Origin: Thermoleophilia bacterium
GTDB taxonomy: Bacteria > Actinomycetota > Thermoleophilia > UBA2241
Assembly (NCBI GenBank): GCA_041393415.1
Contig: JAWKKE010000001.1
Coordinates: 806,001-870,000 of the forward strand
Direction: 5' to 3'
DNA length: 64,000 nt
Shown: positions 1-9,300 of the stretch, one piece after another
Position numbering within the stretch: the stretch's first letter is position 1
How the letters are laid out: the number at the start of each line of letters is the position of its first letter
Notes under the pieces: model-generated
Seen by the model: the letters and a program-made list of their open reading frames with translations, nothing else
Told to the model about the DNA's origin: nothing
The model's database searches: none
Made by a program: the position numbers and the translations under genes

Positions 1-1
1 C

Positions 2-316
2 GAGCTCGCAATAGGCTACTTCACGAAACACGGCGACAGCGGCGTCGACCTCCTCCCGCTCGGCAACCTCGTGAAGCACGAAGTCTGGGAGCTGGCGCGC
101 GCCCTCGACGTCCCCGCGCGCATCATCGACAAGCCGCCGTCGGCAGGGCTGTGGGCAGGGCAGACCGACGAGGCCGACATGGGACTCACGTACGACGAGC
201 TCGACGCCTTCCTGAACACCGGAGACGCCAACGACGACGTGCGCCTCAAGGTCGAAGCGCTGCACGCCGCAAGCGAGCACAAGCGTTCGCTGCCGCCGAT
301 GGCGCCACACGCCTGA
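2..316 (+). CDS. nadE: NAD+ synthase, C-terminal fragment (5' end outside window)
   Basis: The last 104 residues of an ATP-dependent NAD+ synthase, which amidates nicotinic acid adenine dinucleotide to NAD+ in the cytoplasm. Visible family signatures are the GNLVKHEVWELA helix and the KPPSAGLWAGQTDE loop near the C-terminus, followed by a short DELDAFL helix. The reading frame is open to the window edge, so the N-terminal part and start are missing. The gene ends 83 bp before lysC and is on the same strand. A glutaminase domain, if present, would lie upstream and cannot be judged here. Confidence 0.9.
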   Translation, partial: ELAIGYFTKHGDSGVDLLPLGNLVKHEVWELARALDVPARIIDKPPSAGLWAGQTDEADMGLTYDELDAFLNTGDANDDVRLKVEALHAASEHKRSLPPMAPHA

Positions 317-360
317 GCTGCGCTCACGCGGCACACTGAGCACACCGGCGTCGAATCCTT

Positions 361-369
361 TGATAGACT
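361..369 (+). promoter_or_regulatory. Candidate extended -10 promoter for lysC-asd-trxB-trxA
   Basis: The sequence TGATAGACT is a TGn extended -10 followed by TAGACT (4/6 to TATAAT). It lies 30 bp before the lysC GTG start, leaving a short leader that holds a GGAGGA Shine-Dalgarno. No good -35 is visible. The TGnTAnnnT form recurs upstream of ileS, of the gene at 14053, of mntP and of the HAD gene at 62072. Confidence 0.4.
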
Positions 370-399
370 CTGACGCCCGTCTCGTCCGGAGGAGAAGTC

Positions 400-1653
400 G
401 TGTCTATCGTCGTCCAGAAGTACGGCGGCACCTCGGTGGCCGATGCTGTTCGCATCGGCAACGTCGCCCGTCGCATCGTCGCCACCTACGAGCAGGGCCA
501 CAGCGTGTGTGCGGTGGTGTCCGCGCGCGGCGACACTACCGATGAGCTGCTAGCTCTCGCCCACGAGATCACGCCGAGCCCGCCGGAGCGAGAGATGGAC
601 ATGCTCCTCTCGTCGGGCGAGCGCATCAGCTGTGCGCTCCTGGCTATGGCCATCGATCGACTGGGACGGGAAGCCGTGAGCTTCACCGGCTCGCAGGCCG
701 GCATCGTCACCGACGCTGTCCACACCAAGGCGCGCATCGTCGACATCAACCCGTCACGCCTGGAAGAGGCTATGGCCAACGGCAAGATCGTTCTCGTGGC
801 TGGTTTCCAGGGCGTGAGCACCGAGCGCAACGTCACGACCCTCGGCCGCGGGGGATCTGACACCACGGCAGTGGCGCTGGCGCATGCGCTGCACGCCGAT
901 GTGTGCGAGATCTACACTGACGTCGAAGGCGTCTACACAGCCAACCCGAGCCTGGTCGCGAAGGCCCGCAAGATCAAGCGCATCTCATACGATGAGATGC
1001 TCGAGATGGCGGCCGCTGGGGCACAGGTCCTTGCCGTGCGCGCTGTGGAGTACGCCCGCAAGTACGACATTCCGATCCACGTGCGCTCAAGCTTCTCTGA
1101 TCACGAAGGCACTTGGGTGAGAGAGGAAGACCCAACCATGGAGAGTCCCATCATCAGGTCCGTGACGTACACCACCGACGAAGCGCGCATCACCGTGCGC
1201 CGTGTGCCCGACCAGCCCGGCGTGGCCGCCGAGGTCTTCGGAGCGCTCGCCGATGCGCACGTCAACGTCGACATGATCATCCAGAACTCCAGCGAGAGCG
1301 GACACACCGATATCTCGTGCACCATCCCGCGCGAGGACAGCGGCGTCGCCGACTTGGCCCTCCGCGCAGTCGTAGAGAAGCTCGGCGCAAAAGGCTACGT
1401 CACCGACAACAACATCGCCAAGATCAGCGTTATCGGCGTGGGGATGCGCACCAACCCCGGCGTCGCTGCCATGATGTTCAAGACGCTGGCCAACCTCGGC
1501 ATCAACCTGGACATGATCAGCACCTCTCCGATCAAGATCTCAGCAGTGATCTCCAAGGATCGCGTCAACGAGGCGATACGTGTTCTGCACGACGTCTTCG
1601 ATCTCGACGCCACGTGCGTAGAGCACGTCGCCACCGATCGCGGGTCGTTCTAG
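400..1653 (+). CDS. lysC: Aspartate kinase
   Basis: Phosphorylates L-aspartate, the first step to lysine, threonine, methionine and diaminopimelate. The 417-residue length fits single-function class II aspartokinases. The N-terminal KYGGTSV (residues 7-13, catalytic Lys7) and the TTLGRGGSDTTA nucleotide loop near residue 150 are intact. Two C-terminal ACT domains start near residues 262 and 345; in this family they bind lysine and/or threonine for feedback inhibition. The GTG start has a GGAGGA Shine-Dalgarno. The gene is followed after 2 bp by asd. An in-frame ATG with its own Shine-Dalgarno (position 1138) probably makes a separate regulatory subunit. Confidence 0.96.
   Translation: MSIVVQKYGGTSVADAVRIGNVARRIVATYEQGHSVCAVVSARGDTTDELLALAHEITPSPPEREMDMLLSSGERISCALLAMAIDRLGREAVSFTGSQAGIVTDAVHTKARIVDINPSRLEEAMANGKIVLVAGFQGVSTERNVTTLGRGGSDTTAVALAHALHADVCEIYTDVEGVYTANPSLVAKARKIKRISYDEMLEMAAAGAQVLAVRAVEYARKYDIPIHVRSSFSDHEGTWVREEDPTMESPIIRSVTYTTDEARITVRRVPDQPGVAAEVFGALADAHVNVDMIIQNSSESGHTDISCTIPREDSGVADLALRAVVEKLGAKGYVTDNNIAKISVIGVGMRTNPGVAAMMFKTLANLGINLDMISTSPIKISAVISKDRVNEAIRVLHDVFDLDATCVEHVATDRGSF
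1138..1653 (+). CDS. Probable internal-start beta (regulatory) subunit of aspartate kinase
   Basis: An in-frame ATG at codon 247 of lysC sits 8 bp after AGAGGAAG, a good Shine-Dalgarno, right before the first ACT domain. The product (171 residues, starting MESPIIRS) would contain both ACT domains and no kinase domain. This matches the known alpha2-beta2 layout of lysC in Corynebacterium and Bacillus, where the beta subunit comes from an in-frame internal start near the same place. That both products are made here is inference. Confidence 0.5.
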   Translation: MESPIIRSVTYTTDEARITVRRVPDQPGVAAEVFGALADAHVNVDMIIQNSSESGHTDISCTIPREDSGVADLALRAVVEKLGAKGYVTDNNIAKISVIGVGMRTNPGVAAMMFKTLANLGINLDMISTSPIKISAVISKDRVNEAIRVLHDVFDLDATCVEHVATDRGSF

Positions 1654-1655
1654 CG

Positions 1656-2702
1656 ATGGCCCGCGAGTACTGCGTCGCCATCGTCGGCGCAACCGGCGTC
1701 GTGGGCGGTACCGTGCGCGCGATTCTCGAGGAGCGCGGCTTTCCCGTTGGTGAGTTGCGGCTCCTCGCCAGCGCGCGCTCGGCAGGCCGACGACTAGACT
1801 TCGCCGGCGTGAAGCACGAAGTCCAAGAGCTCGGCACTGGCTCTTTTGCCGGTGTAGACCTGGCCTTCTTCGCGGCCGGCGGCGACATCAGTCGCGAGTA
1901 CGTCCATACAGCGGTCGCCGCCGGCGCGACGGTAATCGATAAGTCCAGCGTATTTCGCCAGCATCCCCTGGTGCCGCTCGTCGTGCCGGAGGTGAATGCA
2001 GACCATCTCGCCGCTCACCGCGGCGTCATCGCCACTCCCAACTGCTCCACCATTCAAATGGTTGTAGCACTACGCCCGCTGCACGACGCGGCTCGAATTC
2101 AGCGCATCGTCGTCAGTACGTACCAAGCCGTGTCCGGAAGCGGACACCGGGGAGTCGCCGACCTCGAAACGCAGGTACGCGAATGGGCAGCAGGCGACGA
2201 AGTGCACCAGAGCTTCTATCCGCACCAAATCGCCTTCAACGTGCTACCCCACATCGATAGCTTCCTGCCCTCCGGCGCCACCAAAGAAGAGCAGAAGATG
2301 GTCGACGAGACCGTCAAGATCTTCGCGGACCCGGAGATCAGGGTGACAGCGACCTGCGTGCGCGTGCCCGTCTACGGCGCTCACAGCGAGGCGGTCAACA
2401 TCCAAACGGAGCGTAAGCTCGACGCCGAAAGTGCACGTCGTCTCCTCGCCGCGGCTCCAGGCGTGGAAGTCATCGACGATCCGAGCAACCTCGTGTACCC
2501 CATGCCGCTCTCAGCCGAGGGTCACGACCCTGTGTACGTCGGTCGCATTCGCGAGGACGCGACGATCGCCAACGGTCTCGATCTCTGGATCGTCGCCGAC
2601 AATCTCCGCAAGGGAGCCGCCCTCAACGCGGTGCAAATCGCCGAGGAACTCGACGCTCGCGATCTCATCGAGTCCGGCCCGGGTATACTGGAGCGGCAAT
2701 GA
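1656..2702 (+). CDS. asd: Aspartate-semialdehyde dehydrogenase
   Basis: Reduces aspartyl phosphate to aspartate semialdehyde with NADPH, the step after LysC. The 348 residues begin with the nucleotide-binding GATGVVG loop (residues 11-17). The catalytic cysteine is Cys130 in TPNCSTIQM, and a substrate-binding region with GAHSEAV lies near residue 242. The ATG at 1656 comes 2 bp after the lysC stop; the open frame extends further upstream inside lysC, but only this start gives the family N-terminus. The stop overlaps the trxB start in ATGA, so translation is probably coupled. Confidence 0.96.
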   Translation: MAREYCVAIVGATGVVGGTVRAILEERGFPVGELRLLASARSAGRRLDFAGVKHEVQELGTGSFAGVDLAFFAAGGDISREYVHTAVAAGATVIDKSSVFRQHPLVPLVVPEVNADHLAAHRGVIATPNCSTIQMVVALRPLHDAARIQRIVVSTYQAVSGSGHRGVADLETQVREWAAGDEVHQSFYPHQIAFNVLPHIDSFLPSGATKEEQKMVDETVKIFADPEIRVTATCVRVPVYGAHSEAVNIQTERKLDAESARRLLAAAPGVEVIDDPSNLVYPMPLSAEGHDPVYVGRIREDATIANGLDLWIVADNLRKGAALNAVQIAEELDARDLIESGPGILERQ

Positions 2703-3697
2703 GCGACAGCGCAACCAAGAGCCCCGGTCCAAACGACATCCGCGAGGTTGTCATCGTAGGTTCCGGACCCGCTGGGCTTGCCGCCGGTATCTACTGCGCG
2801 AGAGCCCGTCTCGACACCGTCATGCTCGATCGCGCCATGGCTGGAGGAGTCATCGCGGTCACCGAACTCGTCGAGAACTTCCCCGGCTTCCCCGGAGGAG
2901 TATCCGGCTTTGAGCTCGCAGATCGGCTGAAGCGTCAAGCTGTTCAATTCGGCGTTGAACTGCGCGAGATCGACGCGGTCACCGGCATCCAGACCGAAGA
3001 CGACGGCACGTACACCGTCATCAGCGACGAAGGTCGCTTGCGTACGAGAGCGGTGATCCTCGCACCGGGACGCGAAGCACGGCGAAGCGGCATTCCAGGC
3101 GAAGAAGAGTTCATCGGCCGTGGAGTGAGCTGGTGTGCCACCTGCGACGGGGCGCTCTACCGCGGACGCACCGTCGCCGTTGTTGGCGGCGGCGACTCCG
3201 CTGTTGAAGAAGGCATGTTCCTCACCAAGTTTGCCGACCGGGTGTACCTTGTTCATCGCCGCGACGAACTTCGAGCCGCTGAAGTCGCGCAGGAGCGCGC
3301 CTTCTGCAATCCCAAGTTCGAGTTCGTCTGGGACTCCGTGCCCACTGCCATTCTCGGCGACAGTGTCGTACGCTCACTCGAAGTTGAGAACGTCAAGACA
3401 GGTCATCCGCGCAGCTTGCCGGTTGACGGCGTCTTCTTCTACATCGGCAACATCCCAAACACGGGCTTCCTCGGGGAGTTCGTCCAGCTCGACGACAACG
3501 GTTACATTGTGACGAACGAGCTGCTGCAGACACGCTTGCCGGGTGTCTATGCCTGTGGCGACGCACGGGCAAACGCCCTCAAGCAGATCGCCACAGCAGT
3601 AGGGGAGGGAGCCCTCGCCGCTATGCAGGCCGAGCGCTACCTCTCAGACCTGGCCTGTCAGCTGCCAACAGAAGACGGCGCCCCCGCGGGCGAGTAA
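2699..3697 (+). CDS. trxB: Thioredoxin reductase
   Basis: An FAD/NADPH flavoprotein that reduces thioredoxin. The 332 residues show the FAD-binding GSGPAGLAAG motif near residue 22, the redox-active WCATCDG with Cys146 and Cys149, the NADPH-binding VVGGGDSAVEE segment after it, and the C-terminal FAD motif GVYACGDARA. Domain order matches low-molecular-weight bacterial thioredoxin reductases. The start overlaps the asd stop by 4 bp. trxA follows 23 bp downstream, so the complete disulfide-reducing pair is encoded together, behind two aspartate-pathway genes. Confidence 0.96.
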   Translation: MSDSATKSPGPNDIREVVIVGSGPAGLAAGIYCARARLDTVMLDRAMAGGVIAVTELVENFPGFPGGVSGFELADRLKRQAVQFGVELREIDAVTGIQTEDDGTYTVISDEGRLRTRAVILAPGREARRSGIPGEEEFIGRGVSWCATCDGALYRGRTVAVVGGGDSAVEEGMFLTKFADRVYLVHRRDELRAAEVAQERAFCNPKFEFVWDSVPTAILGDSVVRSLEVENVKTGHPRSLPVDGVFFYIGNIPNTGFLGEFVQLDDNGYIVTNELLQTRLPGVYACGDARANALKQIATAVGEGALAAMQAERYLSDLACQLPTEDGAPAGE

Positions 3698-3720
3698 CCG
3701 CCGCGCCAGAAGGAGAACCC

Positions 3721-4035
3721 GTGGACGCTGTCTCGCAGGATAGTTTCGAATCCGAAGTCATCTCGACCCCAGGCAAGGTGCTCGTTGATTTCTGGGCCGA
3801 GTGGTGTGGACCGTGTCGCATGATCAGCCCCGTCCTCGAAGAGATGTCCGGCGACTACGAGAACGTCAAGTTCGTCAAGATCAACGTGGACGAAGCTCCA
3901 GCTGTAGCACAGCAGTTCGGCGTCATGAACATCCCCACCATCCTCGCCTTCGAGAACGGCGAGGTGAAACAACGCGTGGTGGGAGCCATGGCGAAAGCCA
4001 AACTGATCGACGAGCTCAGCTCTTTCTTGGCCTAG
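3721..4035 (+). CDS. trxA: Thioredoxin
   Basis: A 104-residue classical thioredoxin with the active site WCGPC (Cys29 and Cys32) and the cis-proline loop MNIPTI near residue 72. It reduces protein disulfides in the cytoplasm using electrons from TrxB. The GTG start is preceded by AAGGAGAACCC, a good Shine-Dalgarno. It is the last gene of the lysC-asd-trxB-trxA run; its stop lies only 10 bp from the stop of the convergent methyltransferase, and no terminator hairpin is obvious in that gap. Confidence 0.96.
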   Translation: MDAVSQDSFESEVISTPGKVLVDFWAEWCGPCRMISPVLEEMSGDYENVKFVKINVDEAPAVAQQFGVMNIPTILAFENGEVKQRVVGAMAKAKLIDELSSFLA

Positions 4036-4045
4036 GAGTCGGAGC

Positions 4046-4804
4046 CTACGCGCATTCGAAGCGTAGACCGAGAATATCGTAGCTGAATGAGATCGCGTCG
4101 TCGGTGAAGGCGACGTCCATTGCGATCTGAGCCGCAACCGGCAGCGCGCGAAACCGCTTGTTCACGGATGCCGCACGCTCACTAGTTGCTCCGGCGGTCT
4201 GCAGCCAGAAGGAAAGGTCCACGGTGCTGCGAGCGACCATCGAACGCGACGCATGCAGGCCGGCATCAGCAGCCAGGCTCTCCAGTTCTGCCTGTCTGAA
4301 GTAACGGCGATGGGCCGGCTGACGAAGCCGAGCGATGTCGTTGAAGACCGCGTCCAGACTCTCGTCGACAACTGGTTCCACAATCACGAGGCGGCCGCCC
4401 GCGGCGACGACACGGCGTAACTCCTTCAGGGCCGCGACCGGATCGTGGGACTGGCTGAGCGATTCGCATGCGATCGCCAAGGTGAACGCTTTCGCTTCAT
4501 ACGGCAGCGCAAACAGGTCAACCTGCCGGAAGGAGATCGTCTCCACACCAAGCGCTTTGGCAAGACGACGCCCTTCTTCCAGTATGTCTGCCATGTCGGC
4601 AACAGCGTCAAGCGCCTTGACCATCGGCGCCACCGTGAGCGCAGCAACGCTCGGCGCAACAGAGTAGTCCATGACGACGTCGGCGGCCGTCGGTTCCGCC
4701 AGCGAGATCAGCAGTTCAACCGTTTCGTCGCGTGCGTTCTCAACTTCGCTCGTGAACTCACGAGCGAGAAATCCGCCACTGGTTGCCGCTCTGCTGCGTC
4801 GCAC
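4046..4804 (-). CDS. Class I SAM-dependent methyltransferase-like protein with a divergent motif I
   Basis: About 252 residues resembling UbiE/type-11 methyltransferases: LACESLSQSHDPVAALKELRRVV followed by AAGGRLVIVEPV is the post-I region and motif III typical of this fold. Motif I is unusual: where VLDVGCGTG is expected it reads VVMDYSVAPSVAAL, so the glycine-rich SAM loop is lost and binding may be altered. The GTG at 4804 is chosen because AAGGAG lies 5 bp before it; a GTG at 4825 would add 7 residues. It is the last of three minus-strand genes after ileS and the deacetylase. The substrate is unknown. Confidence 0.7.
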   Translation of the reverse strand: MRRSRAATSGGFLAREFTSEVENARDETVELLISLAEPTAADVVMDYSVAPSVAALTVAPMVKALDAVADMADILEEGRRLAKALGVETISFRQVDLFALPYEAKAFTLAIACESLSQSHDPVAALKELRRVVAAGGRLVIVEPVVDESLDAVFNDIARLRQPAHRRYFRQAELESLAADAGLHASRSMVARSTVDLSFWLQTAGATSERAASVNKRFRALPVAAQIAMDVAFTDDAISFSYDILGLRFECA

Positions 4805-4910
4805 CCACACTCCTTCGGCTGCCACCCTCTTCAGGCTCCCAAAGATCTTACCTGCTACGTCGGCACTCCGGACGGGAACTGTAGTTCAGTTCCGCAGCCA
4901 ACAACCAGAC

Positions 4911-6260
4911 TCAGAGTCGACCGGCGGCGCGCAGCAGTTCATCTAGACCTACGGGTTCGAGGCCCTTGGCGCGGAGTCCTTCTACCATCGCGGGTATTGC
5001 CTTCTGCGTGTTCCATTGAGTATGCATCAGTATGATGCTGCCCGGACCGGCGTGTTCAACCGCGGCCCGCGCCACCTCCTCCGAGGAGATCCCGGTCCAG
5101 TCCTCAGTATCGACATCCCATCCCACAACGAATGCATATCCCGCGTCGCCCGCCGCCTTCATTGTCGTCTCGTTGTAGGCGCCGTACGGCGGTCGGAAGA
5201 ACGGTTGAGGTACGGCGCCGCACGCTTCGAGCCAGGAGGCCGTGTTCTTGTCAAGCTGACGACGAGCTTCATCGTAGCTGATGGTTCGGAAGTCTGGATG
5301 ATCGTACGAGTGGTTCCCGAGCGTCATGCCCAGCGCGACCGCCTCTTGAGCAACCTCCGGGTAGCGGTCGACACTCACACCCGTGCAGAAGAACGTACCC
5401 TTCGCTCCCCGCTTCGCCAGAGCTTGCATGATGTGTCGCCACGCGTAGCCGGAGCCCCCGTCGAACGTCAGGGCCACGAGATTGCCTGCTTCGGGCACAC
5501 TATTGATGAGCTCGGCCTTGACCGGTGCGTCACACACCAACGATGCCGTGCCCGTGGTTTCGTTTCCGGCGGCGTCCCGAGCAACAACGTCGAGGCGATA
5601 GGTGCCCGGAGACAGAGCCGCGCCGTCATCGGTTGCAGCACGCCACTCGACTGTCTCATCACCATCAGGTGCGTGTGTGTCACCCTGTTCGCCCACAACC
5701 GTGCCAAGCGTGTCGACAACTGCCCACTTCACCTCTGCATCCGCCTCAGGGGGAACCGCAAATGACAACGTAACTACTTGGGCGCCTTCGATCCGTGCTG
5801 GCGAAACCGCAACATCGCGCACCTCCGGCGGCGCAGTGTCGATGCGCACCTCACAAGAAACAGACGTCTCGTCCGAACTCGACCTGACCTCAACCGTGTG
5901 CACTCCATCGTTACTGTGGTCCAGGGGGGCGGCTATCCGTGCCGACTTGCCGCGAGTCCAGACACCGCCATCAACACGCCACTCGGCGACTGCCGAGACA
6001 CCCGAGGCATCTTTGAATCGGAGAGTGACCGGCCTGTTGTGCCAATCGTCGTCAACACCGACGATGCGCAGACTACCGGCCGTGATCTCGCGCTCCGTGT
6101 GCAGCGTTCGCGCCCACAGCGATCCCCAACCGAGCGCCCACACAATGGCTCCCACGGCGCATAGAGAGATTGCGACGACCAAGATCCCGACGGTCACGCG
6201 CCGCCGCCTACGCCGGCGTGCCACACGATAGTTGGTTCGCACGGCGGGTGGCTCGCTCAT
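4911..6260 (-). CDS. Membrane-anchored polysaccharide deacetylase with Ig-like repeats
   Basis: 449 residues: a basic N-terminus and one membrane segment (about residues 23-45), two Ig-like repeats of the kind also present in the subtilisin at 20.0-23.3 kb (about 70-245), and a C-terminal NodB-type deacetylase domain. Catalytic-site motifs are LTFDGGS (Asp267), GNHSYDHPDF with the H-x3-H metal pair, RPPYGAYN and SIILMHTQW. The usual second Asp of TFDDGP is Gly here, so metal binding may differ. It probably removes acetyl groups from peptidoglycan or a surface glycan outside the membrane. It lies 65 bp after ileS. Confidence 0.88.
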   Translation of the reverse strand: MSEPPAVRTNYRVARRRRRRRVTVGILVVAISLCAVGAIVWALGWGSLWARTLHTEREITAGSLRIVGVDDDWHNRPVTLRFKDASGVSAVAEWRVDGGVWTRGKSARIAAPLDHSNDGVHTVEVRSSSDETSVSCEVRIDTAPPEVRDVAVSPARIEGAQVVTLSFAVPPEADAEVKWAVVDTLGTVVGEQGDTHAPDGDETVEWRAATDDGAALSPGTYRLDVVARDAAGNETTGTASLVCDAPVKAELINSVPEAGNLVALTFDGGSGYAWRHIMQALAKRGAKGTFFCTGVSVDRYPEVAQEAVALGMTLGNHSYDHPDFRTISYDEARRQLDKNTASWLEACGAVPQPFFRPPYGAYNETTMKAAGDAGYAFVVGWDVDTEDWTGISSEEVARAAVEHAGPGSIILMHTQWNTQKAIPAMVEGLRAKGLEPVGLDELLRAAGRL

Positions 6261-6325
6261 ACGCGCCTACGCCACCGTGGCGGCAGCGCCCTCGGAAGAT
6301 GTATGCCGCGCCGGCGCCAAAGCGG

Positions 6326-9300
6326 CTACTTGCGTGTTGAATCGAAGACGGTTCCGCTCGCCGTGAGCCCGATCTCGATGTCGACTCCCTCGATGCGAGC
6401 CCTCTCGCAGTGTGTGCCGTCCGCGCATCCGGTAGACAGTCGCGTTGCGAGAATCTCGGCCGCGATCGTCTCGGCGTGGCGCTCGATGAGCCCGACGAGC
6501 TCGTCGGGAACCGCGAGCGCCACGATGACCGTCTCTTCGATTCGTAGATCAGCGTTCTTTCGCGCGAGCTGGATGGCATGCACGATCTCGCGCGCAATCC
6601 CCTCCTCGCGAAGCGATTCGTCGATCGCGATATTCAAGGCGACGGTACGGCCACCTTCGGTTTCCACGCGATACCCCTCAGCGGACCCGGTTTCGATGAG
6701 CAGATCGTCGGGGGCAAGCTCGATCGCGCCGTCGGGCATGGCGATCGAGACGCTGCCGCTATTGCGCAGTTCCGCGACAAGGATCGCCGCGTTCCCTGCG
6801 CGTAGCGTAGCTTGGAGAGCACCGAGCTGACGCCCCAACCTCGGGCCAAGAACCTTGAGATTCGGCTTGACGGTATACGTCACGAGCTCACCCTCATCTG
6901 CGACGAGGCGCAACGCTTTCACGTTGAGCTCATCGAGTACAACATCACGCAGAGCTTCGACGGCGAACCGCTCGTCATCCGGCAACGCGACAACGACCTC
7001 AGACAGCGGCTGACGCGTCTTGACGGCAGCGCCATTGCGCGCCGCCCGGCCCAACTCGACAACGCGCCTGGCAATTGCCATGGCACGCGAGAGCTCATCG
7101 TCGGCGGCATCAGGGCTGACCTCTGGCCACGAGCAGAGATGCACGCTTTCGGGCGCCTGCGAATCGACAGATCGAACAAGGTTCTGGTAGAGCTCCTCCG
7201 CGACGAACGGCGCATAGGGCGCCATGAGCTTGGCCACCGTCACTAGCGCTTCGTACAGAGTGTGGTAGGCGGCAAGCTTGTCGGCGTCGCTCTCGCTCTT
7301 CCAGAATCGCCGCCGGCTGCGTCGCACGTACCAGTTGCTCAAGTCGTCCACGAACTGCTGGATTGCGCGCGATGTGCTCGTGGCGTCGTAGTCCTCCAGC
7401 CCCTCCGTGACGACACCGACCACTCGGTTGAGCTCGCCGAGCAACCAGCGATCGAGTAGCGGACGCTCGGCCAACGGGACCGTCCGTTGTGTCGGATCGA
7501 ATCCGTCGATGTTGGCGTAGACCGTGAAGAAGCTGTACGTATTCCACAGCGTGAGAAGGAACTTCCGCACAACCTCGTCAACCATCTCGGCACTGAATCG
7601 ACGCGGGCTCCAAGGGTTCTGCGTCGCAAACAGGAACCAGCGCAGTGCGTCGGCTCCCTGCTTGTCGAGGATCTCCTCGGGTTGGATGACGTTGCCCCTG
7701 CTCTTACTCATCTTCTGTCCGTCGGCATCGAGGATGTGCCCCAGACACAGAACGCGCTTGTAGGAGCTCTCGCCTTCGACCAAAGTCGAGACAGCGAGGA
7801 GGCTGTAGAACCAGCCGCGAGTTTGATCGATGGCCTCGGCGATGAAGTCGGCGGGAAAACGCTGGGAGAAATCGTCGGCATGCTCAAAGGGGTAGTGCCA
7901 CTGAGCGAACGGCATGGATCCGGAATCGAACCATGCATCGATGACTTCATCGACCCGGTGCATGTCGGAGCCGCATTCGGGGCAACGGATCACGACTTCG
8001 TCGACGTACGGGCGATGGAGCTCGAGATCGTCCGCCACCTCGCTGATCGCCATCTTCTTCAATTCGTCCACGCCGCCGATGCAGTGCGCGTGTCCCTCAG
8101 AGCAGCGCCAGATGGGCAGAGGGGTTCCCCAGTAGCGGTCGCGACTCAGCGCCCAGTCCACGTTGTTGGCGAGCCACTCACCGAAGCGACCCGTCTTGAT
8201 GTGTTCTGGATACCAAATGACATCGTCGTTGGCTCGCAGCAGTTGGTCCTTGACCGCCGTTGTGCGCACATACCACGTTGCCTTCGCGTAGTAGAGCAGC
8301 GGAGTATCGCAGCGCCAACAGAACGGGTAGCTATGCTCAAAGGGCTCAACGCCCAGGAGCAGACCCCGCTCCTTGAGCTCAGCGATGATATGCGGGTCCG
8401 CATCCTTGACGAAGATCCCAACCCAAGGTGCAACCTCCGGGATGAACCTGCCCTCCGTATCGACGGCGTTGATCACCGGCAGGTCGTTCTGCCTTCCCAC
8501 ACGCATGTCGTCCTCGCCGAACGCAGGAGCAATGTGCACAATCCCCGTACCTTCGGTCGTCGTCACGTAATCGCCCGCAACGACGAAGTGAGCCCGCTTC
8601 TCGGGCGCCAAGAAGTGATACGGAGCGTCGTACTCGAGCCCGAGCAAGTCACGCCCAGTCAACTCACGTTCGACGGTGACCTCGCTGCCGAGGACCTTCT
8701 CACAGAGATCGCGGGCAAGCACGAAGTACTCGCCGCGACTGGCGACAAGCACGTAGTCGACGTCAGGGTGAACAGCGGCGGCCGTGTTGCTGACGAGTGT
8801 CCACGGCGTCGTCGTCCAGACCGCCAGTGAAACCGAAGAACCGTCTGTGACGCCCAGCGCAACCGCAGACGCAGTTGTGAGCGGAAGCCGCACGTAAACC
8901 GAGTTCTCGGTGACGTCATGGTAGCCCTGCGCCACCTCATGACTGCTGATTGCGGTGCCACAACGCGGACAATACGGAACCACCTTGTGGCCCTGGTAGA
9001 GAAGCCCCTTGTCCCAGATCTTCCGAAGGATCCACCAGACGGTTTCGATGTAGTCGTTGGTGTAGGTGTAGTAGGCGTCGTCGAGGTCAATCCAGAAGCC
9101 GATCCGCTCCGTGAACGCATCCCAGTCGGCCAGATAGGCAGTGACGCTCTCTCGGCAAAGACGATTGAACTCTGCAATGCCGTATTCCTCGATCTGCTTC
9201 TTGCCGTCGATGCCCAGACGACGCTCGACTTCGAGCTCGACGGGCAAGCCGTGGGTATCCCATCCGGCCTTACGCGGAACACGATAGCCGCGCATGGTCT

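Noticed and set aside
7487..8830. 447-codon plus-strand open frame
   Set aside because: Antisense to ileS; the composition mirrors the ileS codons and no motif is present.
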